A stretch of DNA of 7,175 nucleotides from Epsilonproteobacteria bacterium 4484_65 (GCA_002085305.1 NATJ01000044.1:1-7175), one strand, 5' to 3'. Shown: positions 1 to 5,893, counted from the first letter of the stretch. A program made the numbers and translations. The notes: generated from the sequence alone by a model not told the origin.

Positions 1-370
1 TTTTGCAATGGGGCAGCTTGAAGAAGCAGAAGCATATACTGCTCATAAAAGTAACTGTAAAGAGGAAATGGACAAAGTAGATGTACATATCCATGATGCC
101 ATTACAACACTTAAAACCTATCAGGTACTTTTTAATGAACAAAAAGGAAAACTTCAGAGGATCTTGCATATCGAAGGAGTGAAGGAAGCACTTTCAGAGT
201 ATCATGAAAAATCTATTGCAGAGATGAGAGAGACGCAGGGCTTAATAAATTCCATTCGAAGCTTTATGGCTACACCTATGTCAGAAGAGGGGAAACTTTC
301 GGGGAAAAGTACACTCTTTTTACATAGTGCAAAAAGTAAAATGCAAAAAGTGATTGATAGACTTTATTAG
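1..370 (+). CDS. 3' end of an unrecognised helix-rich protein (partial)
   Basis: Only the C-terminal part, about 122 residues, is in the window. The frame is open to the left edge (codons for F-A precede the first visible Met at position 8), so that Met is probably internal. The stop is TAG at 368-370. The visible protein is hydrophilic and rich in Glu, Lys, Gln and Ala, with long stretches lacking Pro and Gly, as expected for long helices or a coiled coil. It has no predicted membrane segment and ends in a basic stretch with the C-terminus DRLY. One central loop-like patch (ATPMSEEGKLSGKS) breaks the helix. I do not recognise the family and assign no function. The gene is convergent with the porin gene; the two stop codons are 16 bp apart, and the porin operon's likely terminator lies in its last codons. 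Confidence 0.7.
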   Translation, partial: FAMGQLEEAEAYTAHKSNCKEEMDKVDVHIHDAITTLKTYQVLFNEQKGKLQRILHIEGVKEALSEYHEKSIAEMRETQGLINSIRSFMATPMSEEGKLSGKSTLFLHSAKSKMQKVIDRLY

Positions 371-381
371 TCTTTCAATCA
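345..381 (-). terminator. Rho-independent terminator of the feoB-feoA-porin unit
   Basis: The arms TGATTGA (351-357) and TCAATCA (375-381) pair perfectly. After one T/T mismatch (358/374) the inner arms AGACT (359-363) and AGTCT (369-373) pair around a 5-base loop TTATT. Read on the minus strand, the hairpin starts 5 nt after the porin stop codon and is followed by C then TTTTT (349-345), the classic intrinsic terminator layout. Read on the plus strand no T tract follows, so it looks one-directional. It overlaps the last codons and the stop of the convergent plus-strand gene. Confidence 0.75.
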
Positions 382-386
382 AGTAC

Positions 387-1691
387 TTAAAAATTGTAAT
401 TGGCGATCAGCCTAAATTGATCGTAGTCTTCCATCGTAGCAACTCTATGATCTATGGAGGCAAAGGCTGCGGTTACAGAGAATTTTTCACTTAAACTATA
501 TTCTAATACAGCATCGATCTCTCTGGATTTATAGACAGAGGCATCATCTGCCTCAAAGCTGCCGTATGCAACCCCAAAAGTGAGATCATTTATACCCAGG
601 TTTTCAAAGTTATAACCAGCCCCGACCGTCCAGGCTTTTCCTGAACTTCCTATAGCATCAAGTGTTTGATCTTCCATCGAGGTAAAGAATGGACCTCCCC
701 CTAGACTAAGTCCTGTAGCCCCTGTTTCTCCGTCATCCTGATTGTAGGCGGCTAAAACGGTCAATCCAAGATCTGCAAATTCTGCTTCTAAACTTATACC
801 GTATGTATCTGCATCCTGCTTTCCCAACAGGGCTGCTCCTGTTTGATGACTGCCATCATACTGTAGTCCCAATGTGAATGTCGTGTTTTTAGAAAATGTA
901 TAGCTGTATCCTGCTTCTGCATAGACTACGTCAGCAATATCACTATAGTGGTAATACCAGAGACTTAATGATAGATCTTTGATCCCTTCATAAGAAGCTG
1001 AAGCATAGTAAATACCGTCTATTTTATTGACGCCTAATGTTTCTCCCACATCAACAAAATCTGGACTATTAACGCCATTCTCCCAACCGGCCATTTTATC
1101 TATTATCCCTGCAGAGAGTGTCAGATTATCAATATCTGTGTTTGTAATAGTATAAGCTTCAAAATAATTTGGCATCATTCTGATGTCATCGCTGTCGGCA
1201 TGGGGTGTATCGAGTATCTGTCTTCCAAGTTTGATCTCAGTATTGCACCACTTCCAATCCAAATATGCTTGAGATAAAAGAATGAAACTCTTTCCGTTCT
1301 CATCAAAAAAATCCCCATTTAGATTGAGAGGATTTTGATTAATTCCAAGGTTAAGTACTGTATATGCTTCTACACCGACCATGAATGCATTCCATCTTTT
1401 AGTGTTAAAATGAACGTGTCCCGCAAGAGCATAGGCACTTGTACGTGATGCACCATCTTCTGAAAATGTGATATATCCTGCTCTGAGTTGACCTTTGGTA
1501 TGTTCCATGGGATCATATTCGCTCAGCACACCTCTGACACTTCGTACTTCAATTGGTTGGTGTTCATTTTTTTGTACCGTGCAGAACTCAGGTGTATTTT
1601 GTATATTTTCCAATGATTCACTTAGACCCTCTCCATAAATACTAATACTCATTATCATTAGTGTGGCTGTACTCAGTTTTAATTTTTTCAT
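387..1691 (-). CDS. OprD-type outer membrane porin
   Basis: A 434-residue predicted outer membrane beta-barrel. The first 20 or so residues form a signal peptide (KK near the start, then a hydrophobic stretch, cleavage perhaps after IYG). The mature part alternates polar and hydrophobic residues and ends in Asn-Tyr-Asn-Phe, the terminal aromatic signal used for barrel insertion. The segment LGRQ-LDTPHADSDDIRMMP-FEAY (about 155-180) resembles the OprD family pattern of GRQ followed by a D-R-hP-F-G/A stretch, and the length fits that family (about 420-440). The start is supported by AGGAAG about 7 nt upstream of ATG. It is the last gene of the feo unit, 53 bp after feoA, with a terminator right after its stop. 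OprD-family pores pass small solutes such as amino acids, peptides or cations; the substrate cannot be read from the sequence. A role in Fe(II) passage is inferred only from its neighbours. Confidence 0.8.
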   Translation of the reverse strand: MKKLKLSTATLMIMSISIYGEGLSESLENIQNTPEFCTVQKNEHQPIEVRSVRGVLSEYDPMEHTKGQLRAGYITFSEDGASRTSAYALAGHVHFNTKRWNAFMVGVEAYTVLNLGINQNPLNLNGDFFDENGKSFILLSQAYLDWKWCNTEIKLGRQILDTPHADSDDIRMMPNYFEAYTITNTDIDNLTLSAGIIDKMAGWENGVNSPDFVDVGETLGVNKIDGIYYASASYEGIKDLSLSLWYYHYSDIADVVYAEAGYSYTFSKNTTFTLGLQYDGSHQTGAALLGKQDADTYGISLEAEFADLGLTVLAAYNQDDGETGATGLSLGGGPFFTSMEDQTLDAIGSSGKAWTVGAGYNFENLGINDLTFGVAYGSFEADDASVYKSREIDAVLEYSLSEKFSVTAAFASIDHRVATMEDYDQFRLIANYNF

Positions 1692-1744
1692 TTTATTTCT
1701 TCCTGATTTATATTTTTATAGTAAGGACAAAGCAAGCTTTATCT

Positions 1745-1975
1745 TTACGAATCTATTTTCTCTACTTCTATCTTATCTGCCTCATCGGCACGTAAGGCAA
1801 TGAGTGTGGAACCAACCTCAATTTCCATGGTTTGTTTGGCAATAGAACAACCTTTTACAGTCAGTTCTTCACCTCTCATCACACCAAAAGAAGTCAAACG
1901 ATCTCTCAATGCTTTATCTGCATTGATCTTAATGATCTCAGCTCTGTTCCCTTTTATTAGTTCACTTAATTTCAT
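1745..1975 (-). CDS. feoA: FeoA, ferrous iron transport accessory protein
   Basis: A 76-residue cytosolic protein with the SH3-like FeoA fold. It begins with a short MKLSEL helix. The core RDRLTSFGVMRGEELTV (about 24-40) matches the family's R-L-x-x-hG-h-x-x-G-x-x-h-x-h signature, and the C-terminal part IEVGSTLIALRADEADKIEVE matches the usual G-x-x-hALR-x-x-x-A-x-x-I-x-V ending. FeoA is thought to bind the G-protein or membrane part of FeoB and adjust Fe(II) uptake. The start has a strong Shine-Dalgarno AGGAGG 8 nt upstream, inside the last codons of feoB. Only 4 nt separate the feoB stop (TAG) from this ATG, so the two are almost surely co-transcribed and probably translationally coupled. 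The order here is feoB then feoA, the reverse of the E. coli arrangement. No feoC is seen. Confidence 0.9.
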   Translation of the reverse strand: MKLSELIKGNRAEIIKINADKALRDRLTSFGVMRGEELTVKGCSIAKQTMEIEVGSTLIALRADEADKIEVEKIDS

Positions 1976-1979
1976 ATAC

Positions 1980-4055
1980 CTATCCTCCTGTTAACATTAC
2001 TGTAACTCTATATGCTACAAAACTTAATATCCATGCAGTAGCAGAGGTCATGACAAATAGATAGGCCAGATATTTCCATCCACCTGCTTCTTTGGCAAAG
2101 ACCATAGAGGCTGCCAAACAAGGAAGATAGATCATAATAAATACGATAAATGCAATGGCAGAGGCAAAAGGTATGTTTGCTTTGATCTGTGCGATAAGCC
2201 CTTCATTTCCTTCATCTACATCGTCCCCTAAAGCATACAATACACCTAGTGTAGAAACAACTACTTCTTTAGCCGCAAGTCCTGTCTCTAAGGCTACTGC
2301 CATACGCCAGTCCATGCCAAGTGGTGCAAAGAATGGCTCTGATGCATGTCCTATCTGACCTAAATAGCTATGTTCTAATTCGTAGAGTTTGACTTGGTTA
2401 GTATCTAAAGTTGTTGGGGCATCTACTTTAGGGTAATTTGATGCAAACCAGATGAGAATAGCCGCACCTAAGATGAATGTACCTGCTTTTTTCAAGTATG
2501 ACTTTGCTTGTCCATAGACTGTGTGCCAAATAAGTTTAAGAGATGGCATACGATATTTTGGCATCTCCATTACAAATGGTTCATCTTCACCTTTAAAGAC
2601 AAAGGTTTTGAGTGCTTTAGCCATCAGTAACCCGAGTAAAGCTCCTGAGATATAGATGATAAACAGGATATTACCAGCTTGCTCTTGACCAAAGAATGCA
2701 CCTGCAAATAGTACATAGATAGGCAGTCTTGCTCCACAACTCATGAATCCTATGATAAAGAGTGTGATCAGTCTGTCTTTTTCATTTTTCAATGTTCTTG
2801 CTGCCATGTAGGCTGGTACAGAACATCCAAATCCGGTTACTAGTGGGATGAAGCTTTTACCATGTAACCCAAACTTATGGAAAAAACCATCCAGTAGAAA
2901 GGCTACACGACTCATGTACCCTGTTGTCTCAAGAAGAGCAATACCTATAAAAAGTATGATGATGTTTGGTAAGAACATGACCACTGCACCTACACCGGCG
3001 ATCATCCCATCAGCTACAAGTGAACCTAGCTCACCATCACCCAGTACAGCTTTAGCTTGATCACCAAGCCAAGAGAAGGCTGCATCGATATAATCCATAG
3101 GTAGAGAACCTAGCTCAAATGTAAGTTGGAAAAGTCCCCACATAAAGAAAAGAAAGAGAGGGATACCTAAAATTTTGTTAATAAGAAGATTGTCTATCTT
3201 CTGAGTTAGGTTTTTAGCCTTCATGGACTTAACAGACATGACCTCCATTTTTGCACCTTTTGCAAATGCAAAATGTTCATCTGCAAAGATCTCATCTAGA
3301 TCTTTGGTATTGTTATGTAGGTAAAGGTGGTTTAGCCCCTCTCTGATGATAGGAAGCAGTTCTATCCAGATAGGTTCATCATGCATCTTTTTGTAGACAT
3401 CTTCATCTTCTTGTAAAAGTTTTACTGCCAGGTGACGGTAGGGAAGAGTGCTTTTATACTTTTTCTCTTCCATGAAAGTAACGATATGTGCTATCTCTTC
3501 TTCTATAGGATCAGAGTAAACTACTTTTGCAGAAGTACCTTCTTGTTCAAACACTTCAATGATAGCATGTTGTAAGGCATCTACTCCCTCTTTGGTTGAA
3601 GCAGAGGTTTTGATACATGGTACACCAAGGATAGAAGAGAGTTGCTTTTCATCTATCTCTATACCTTCTTTTTGGGCTTCATCACTCATATTGAGTGCTA
3701 CAACGACTTTTTTACCTGTTTCGAGTAGTTGCGTTGTAAAAAGCAAATTTCTTTGTAAATTAGTAGAGTCAACGACATTGACGATAATATCATACTCATC
3801 ACTTTGTAAAAAGCTTTTAGTTACTTTCTCTTCTATGGTATATTCTGTAAGAGAGTAGGCTCCGGGAAGGTCGATGATATGCACTTCATAATCTTTACAA
3901 GCAGCTTCGTCGCAGATGTTAAATATCACCTCTGTTTTATCAACAGTTACCCCGGAGAAGTTTCCGACTTTGAGTGTGGCATTAGAGATGGCATTGATAA
4001 GTGAAGACTTTCCTACGTTAGGTTGTCCTGCTAGTGCAACAACAATTGGTTTCAT
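1980..4055 (-). CDS. feoB: FeoB, GTP-driven ferrous iron transporter
   Basis: The 691-residue inner membrane Fe(II) importer. The N-terminal G domain shows G1 GQPNVGKSS (10-18), the G2 threonine in GVTV (about T37), G3 DLPG (62-65), G4 NMSD (122-125) and G5 SAS (151-153). A helical spacer runs to about residue 285. The membrane part has many hydrophobic helices and the two FeoB gate motifs: GFGCSVPAYMAARTL (408-422, with C411) and IYLPCLAASM (642-651, with C646). CGARLP (440-445) is also typical. The Cys-rich tail of enterobacterial FeoB is absent. I chose ATG at 4055, which gives the usual MKPIVVALAGQPNVGKS start and has AAGGA 10 nt upstream. The in-frame ATG at 4106 would add 17 odd residues (MIIIFILLLNKYKDSLF), has a weak ribosome site and overlaps a Fur box. 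It is the first gene of a feoB-feoA-porin unit and is probably repressed by Fe-Fur. Confidence 0.95.
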   Translation of the reverse strand: MKPIVVALAGQPNVGKSSLINAISNATLKVGNFSGVTVDKTEVIFNICDEAACKDYEVHIIDLPGAYSLTEYTIEEKVTKSFLQSDEYDIIVNVVDSTNLQRNLLFTTQLLETGKKVVVALNMSDEAQKEGIEIDEKQLSSILGVPCIKTSASTKEGVDALQHAIIEVFEQEGTSAKVVYSDPIEEEIAHIVTFMEEKKYKSTLPYRHLAVKLLQEDEDVYKKMHDEPIWIELLPIIREGLNHLYLHNNTKDLDEIFADEHFAFAKGAKMEVMSVKSMKAKNLTQKIDNLLINKILGIPLFLFFMWGLFQLTFELGSLPMDYIDAAFSWLGDQAKAVLGDGELGSLVADGMIAGVGAVVMFLPNIIILFIGIALLETTGYMSRVAFLLDGFFHKFGLHGKSFIPLVTGFGCSVPAYMAARTLKNEKDRLITLFIIGFMSCGARLPIYVLFAGAFFGQEQAGNILFIIYISGALLGLLMAKALKTFVFKGEDEPFVMEMPKYRMPSLKLIWHTVYGQAKSYLKKAGTFILGAAILIWFASNYPKVDAPTTLDTNQVKLYELEHSYLGQIGHASEPFFAPLGMDWRMAVALETGLAAKEVVVSTLGVLYALGDDVDEGNEGLIAQIKANIPFASAIAFIVFIMIYLPCLAASMVFAKEAGGWKYLAYLFVMTSATAWILSFVAYRVTVMLTGG

Positions 4056-4090
4056 GAATAATGAATCCTTATATTTATTTAGAAGTAAAA

Positions 4091-4105
4091 TGAAAATTAT
4101 TATCA
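4091..4105. promoter_or_regulatory. Fur box 1 (proximal) upstream of feoB
   Basis: The plus strand reads TGAAAATTATTATCA, which matches the 7-1-7 Fur consensus TGATAATnATTATCA at 13 of 14 fixed positions. It ends 36 nt upstream of the chosen feoB ATG and overlaps a GATAAT (minus strand, 4104-4099) that could itself serve as a -10 box. Bound Fe-Fur here would block initiation or early elongation. The assignment rests on sequence match and on position in front of an iron transporter. Confidence 0.75.
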
Positions 4106-4146
4106 TTTAGCTTTCTCTAGGAGTAATTTACTCTTTTTATTCTTAA

Positions 4147-4152
4147 ATTATG
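4147..4152 (-). promoter_or_regulatory. Candidate -10 box of the feo promoter
   Basis: The minus strand reads CATAAT, five of six matches to TATAAT, just downstream of Fur box 2. No good TTGACA-like -35 is visible at the right distance, which is common for housekeeping promoters in Campylobacterota. It would give a leader of about 85 nt to feoB with Fur box 1 inside the transcribed region. GATAAT within Fur box 1 is an alternative. Confidence 0.4.
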
Positions 4153-4158
4153 TTAAAT

Positions 4159-4184
4159 TGACATTCATTATCATAAAAATGATA
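4159..4184. promoter_or_regulatory. Fur box 2 (distal) with overlapping inverted repeat
   Basis: Positions 4159-4173 read TGACATTCATTATCA, 12 of 14 matches to TGATAATnATTATCA with one perfect half. An overlapping inverted repeat, TATCAT-AAAA-ATGATA (4169-4184), extends the array of ATCAT-like units away from feoB, as in extended Fur operators. The site lies just upstream of the likely -10 box, in the -35/spacer region, where binding would exclude RNA polymerase. Confidence 0.6.
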
Positions 4185-4252
4185 TTTTAATTTCTCTATA
4201 TGTGGTTTGTTTGGGATTTGTAGATATATTAGTATTAAATGAGAAGAAAGAA

Positions 4253-4303
4253 AATCCCTAACACTCTCATAAAGAAAGTGCCATTAAGGAGGTTTTTGGG
4301 ATT
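4253..4303 (-). terminator. Probable terminator after the torF-like gene
   Basis: On the minus strand the arms CACTTTC and GAGAGTG (plus 4274-4280 and 4262-4268) pair over 7 bp with one G-U pair, around the loop TTTAT. Outer arms AATCCC (plus 4298-4303) and GGGATT (plus 4253-4258) could close a larger structure with an uneven internal loop, followed by TTTTCTTTC. The structure starts about 8 nt after the torF stop. It would separate torF from the feo unit. Confidence 0.5.
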
Positions 4304-4311
4304 AAATAGAA

Positions 4312-5016
4312 TTAAAAGCTTGTGCTAACTGTACCTATAATATGATCTTCATCATATATTGAACTTGCATCTGAACTAAAGTCAGTGTAAGCTACACTAA
4401 ACTCAAATTTACCCCATGATTTTGAAAGAGAAACAAGGTAGTTTGTTCCAACTTTATCATAATCACCATAAGATGCAGCAAGTGTGAATTCCATAGGTAA
4501 TTCAATATCACCACCCACTTCCCAGTAATCAGTAGTATCAACATTACTATCTACTGCAAATGAATATTTACCATTTATACCAACCATACCAAAGTCATAC
4601 CCTAGACCAACATATAGCTCATCAAAGTTAAATGCATCAGATTCATTTGGGTAAGCATAGTATATATAACCTATATCAAATGCGATACCGGCGATCTCAT
4701 TTTTATATCCACCATAAAAATCTGCTTCTAGGTTATTGGCTGTATCACCAAACTCTATATTTGAACCCCATGTACCTAGGTAAAAACCTTTGTATCCTAG
4801 ATCGATCCCACCTTGAACTGCCGGAGAGTTAGCTGATTGAGTCATACCTCTCCATACATAGTTACTTGTAATTGCTAGGTTTGCACTTGCTTCAAATGCA
4901 GATTCTACAGCTACCGGTGCTTCTACTACTACCGGCTCCGCAGGAGCAATATCTCCGCCTGCAAATGCAGAACTTACAGCCAATACTGCCACTAAACTTA
5001 ATTTTGTAAACTTCAT
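4312..5016 (-). CDS. TorF-family putative porin / outer membrane protein
   Basis: A 234-residue exported beta-barrel protein. A clear signal peptide (MKFTKLSLVAVLAVSSAFA, likely cleaved after AFA at 19) is followed by a linker rich in Pro, Val, Ala and Glu (about 20-40), then the barrel. The opening strand SNYVWRGMTQS (about 51-61), followed by PAVQGGIDLGYKGFYLGTWGSN, is the hallmark of the TorF/Gcw_chp family (TIGR02001-like), and the last residue is Phe as in other outer membrane barrels. The length fits the family (about 220-260). The transported substrate is not known for most members and is not shown here. The start is supported by AAGGAA about 5 nt upstream of ATG. It is flanked by 98 bp upstream and a likely terminator downstream, so it is probably a single-gene unit despite lying between pgsA and feoB on the same strand. 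Confidence 0.8.
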   Translation of the reverse strand: MKFTKLSLVAVLAVSSAFAGGDIAPAEPVVVEAPVAVESAFEASANLAITSNYVWRGMTQSANSPAVQGGIDLGYKGFYLGTWGSNIEFGDTANNLEADFYGGYKNEIAGIAFDIGYIYYAYPNESDAFNFDELYVGLGYDFGMVGINGKYSFAVDSNVDTTDYWEVGGDIELPMEFTLAASYGDYDKVGTNYLVSLSKSWGKFEFSVAYTDFSSDASSIYDEDHIIGTVSTSF

Positions 5017-5046
5017 GTTATTTCCTTGTTTGATATGTTTTGATGA

Positions 5047-5052
5047 AGTATA
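5047..5052 (-). promoter_or_regulatory. Candidate -10 box for the torF-like gene
   Basis: The minus strand reads TATACT (five of six matches to TATAAT) about 30 bp upstream of the torF ATG, in the 98-bp gap after pgsA. No convincing -35 box is visible. No Fur-box-like sequence was found in this gap, so nothing ties torF to iron control. Confidence 0.3.
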
Positions 5053-5114
5053 TCAGTAAAGTTAACGGAAGATGAACATAAGTATGATTAATTTTTAAGC
5101 AATTAGAGTTTTAA

Positions 5115-5672
5115 TTATATTTGAGTGTTTTTAAAGAAGTCTCTGACATACTCATAGCCGGAATACAGAGTCAGAACAACAGCTATCCATAGGAGGATCT
5201 CTCCACCAGGCCACTGCATGAGTAAAAAACCTATAGCTATCATCTGTACAACTGTTTTGACTTTACCCATCCATGATGCTGCGATGTCCAGGCCTTGACT
5301 TACAGCAGAGACACGAAGTCCAGTGATAAAGAGTTCGCGGGTAATGATAAGGAAAACTGCCCAAGGTGAAGCAGATCCAAGCATCATAAGTCCTAAAAAT
5401 CCTGCAAGAGTGAGCATTTTGTCTGCGAGAGGATCAAGTATGGAACCCAGCACGGTTACTTGATCGAAAGTTCTTGCAATGTAGCCATCAAAAAAATCAG
5501 TAGTAGAAGCAAGTACAAAGATAAAGGCTGCAATGTAGTTGAGCCATGATGGATGTATGCCTTCAAAGATAGAGGCATCTTGATTAACCAAAAAAAGAAA
5601 CATGACAGGAGCAAGAAGGAGACGGATAAATGCTAAAATATTAGGGATGTTGAATATTTGTGATTTTGACAT
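5115..5672 (-). CDS. pgsA: Phosphatidylglycerophosphate synthase (CDP-DAG--glycerol-3-phosphate phosphatidyltransferase)
   Basis: A 185-residue inner membrane enzyme of the CDP-alcohol phosphatidyltransferase family. It joins CDP-diacylglycerol and glycerol-3-phosphate to make phosphatidylglycerophosphate, the precursor of phosphatidylglycerol and cardiolipin. The full catalytic motif D-x2-DG-x2-AR-x8-G-x3-D-x3-D is present as D59, D62, G63, A66, R67, G76, D80 and D84, and several hydrophobic helices lie around it. The N-terminal NIPNILAFIRLLLAPV is typical of PgsA rather than Pss or Cls, and the length matches E. coli PgsA (about 182). The start has AAGGAG 7 nt upstream of ATG. It follows the FabL-like gene after a 221-bp palindrome-rich gap and may have its own promoter (TATAAT at 5762-5757). 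Confidence 0.93.
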   Translation of the reverse strand: MSKSQIFNIPNILAFIRLLLAPVMFLFLVNQDASIFEGIHPSWLNYIAAFIFVLASTTDFFDGYIARTFDQVTVLGSILDPLADKMLTLAGFLGLMMLGSASPWAVFLIITRELFITGLRVSAVSQGLDIAASWMGKVKTVVQMIAIGFLLMQWPGGEILLWIAVVLTLYSGYEYVRDFFKNTQI

Positions 5673-5705
5673 CTTCTTTCTCCTTATTAATGTACTCTTT
5701 TCTCG

Positions 5706-5726
5706 TTCCCATACTTTGTGTGGGAA
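5706..5726. repeat. REP-like hairpin TTCCCATAC-TTT-GTGTGGGAA
   Basis: A 9-bp stem with one G-U pair and a 3-base loop, preceded by CTCG and followed by TGCATAC. It lies about 34 bp upstream of the pgsA ATG, so in the candidate pgsA leader. The CGTTCCCA...TGGGAATGC form resembles a dispersed palindromic repeat I have met in other proteobacterial genomes; this is a recollection, not a search. Confidence 0.5.
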
Positions 5727-5756
5727 TGCATACTTCAGTACTTTACTAAATTTCCC

Positions 5757-5762
5757 ATTATA
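5757..5762 (-). promoter_or_regulatory. Candidate -10 box for pgsA
   Basis: The minus strand has a perfect TATAAT about 85 bp upstream of the pgsA ATG, within an AT-rich stretch. The hexamer 17 bp further upstream (AGAGAA) is a poor -35. If used, the transcript leader would contain the hairpin at 5706-5726. Confidence 0.4.
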
Positions 5763-5816
5763 ATATATCGAGGTGTTGTTTCTCTTCTTGCTTTTCTAGA
5801 AAAGTAAGCAAAAGTC

Positions 5817-5862
5817 GTCATTGCTCTTAAATCGCTTTGCTTTCAAGGGTGTTCGCAATGAC
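5817..5862. repeat. Inverted repeat GTCATTGC ... GCAATGAC
   Basis: Perfect 8-bp arms at the two ends of a 46-bp unit. The centre holds CGCTTTGCTTTC and GTGTTCG. The end motif GTCATTGCGA is a common terminus of small dispersed repeats in many genomes; here the right arm read inward (minus strand GTCATTGCGAACACCC) fits that form better than the left. It is probably a degenerate non-autonomous repeat. Confidence 0.5.
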
Positions 5863-5893
5863 AAAGCACGCTTTGCATGATTAATGCATTGTT

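Larger units (their letters stand above)
5673..5893. repeat. Palindrome-rich spacer between the reductase gene and pgsA
   Basis: This 221-bp gap has no gene but at least four inverted repeats. They are TTCCCATAC/GTGTGGGAA (5706-5726, loop TTT, one G-U pair), CTTGCTTTTCT/AGAAAAGTAAG (5787-5808, no loop, one G-U pair), GTCATTGC/GCAATGAC (5817-5862) and CAAAGC/GCTTTG (5862-5875). The first and third resemble short palindromic repeats that recur between genes in many bacterial genomes (REP- or MITE-like), but copy number cannot be judged from one window. No transposase is present. Confidence 0.55.

Noticed and set aside
8..10. ATG as the start of the first plus-strand gene
   Set aside because: The frame is open to the left edge and there is no room to see a ribosome site, so the gene is treated as truncated by the window.
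1692..1744. Possible terminator or promoter between feoA and the porin (AAAGC-TT-GCTTT and a TATAAA-like stretch)
   Set aside because: The stem is 5 bp with a 2-base loop and no T tract, and the AT-rich stretch lacks a convincing -35 or Fur box. It is too weak to call a separate unit.
3559..3858. Plus-strand open frame of 99 codons
   Set aside because: It lies wholly antisense to the FeoB G domain, which has clear conserved motifs. The same applies to the other plus-strand frames at 1800-1994, 2155-2358, 2848-3060, 3916-4110, 4632-4832, 6552-6779 and 6802-7017.
4056..4106. Longer feoB start at the ATG ending at 4106, adding 17 residues
   Set aside because: The added residues are unlike other FeoB N-termini, the ribosome site is weak, and the stretch overlaps a 13/14 Fur box. 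ATG at 4055 gives the standard FeoB start.
4211..4303. Direct repeat TTTGGGATT at 4211-4219 and 4296-4303
   Set aside because: It is a short imperfectly bounded match, and the second copy is better explained as an arm of the torF terminator.
5874..5888. Inverted repeat TGCAT-GATTA-ATGCA just after the reductase stop
   Set aside because: A 5-bp stem without a T tract is not enough to call a terminator in AT-rich DNA.
5673..5893. CRISPR array or tRNA in the palindromic spacer
   Set aside because: The repeats are inverted and different from each other, not direct repeats with spacers, and no cloverleaf with a T-loop GTTCRA motif is visible.
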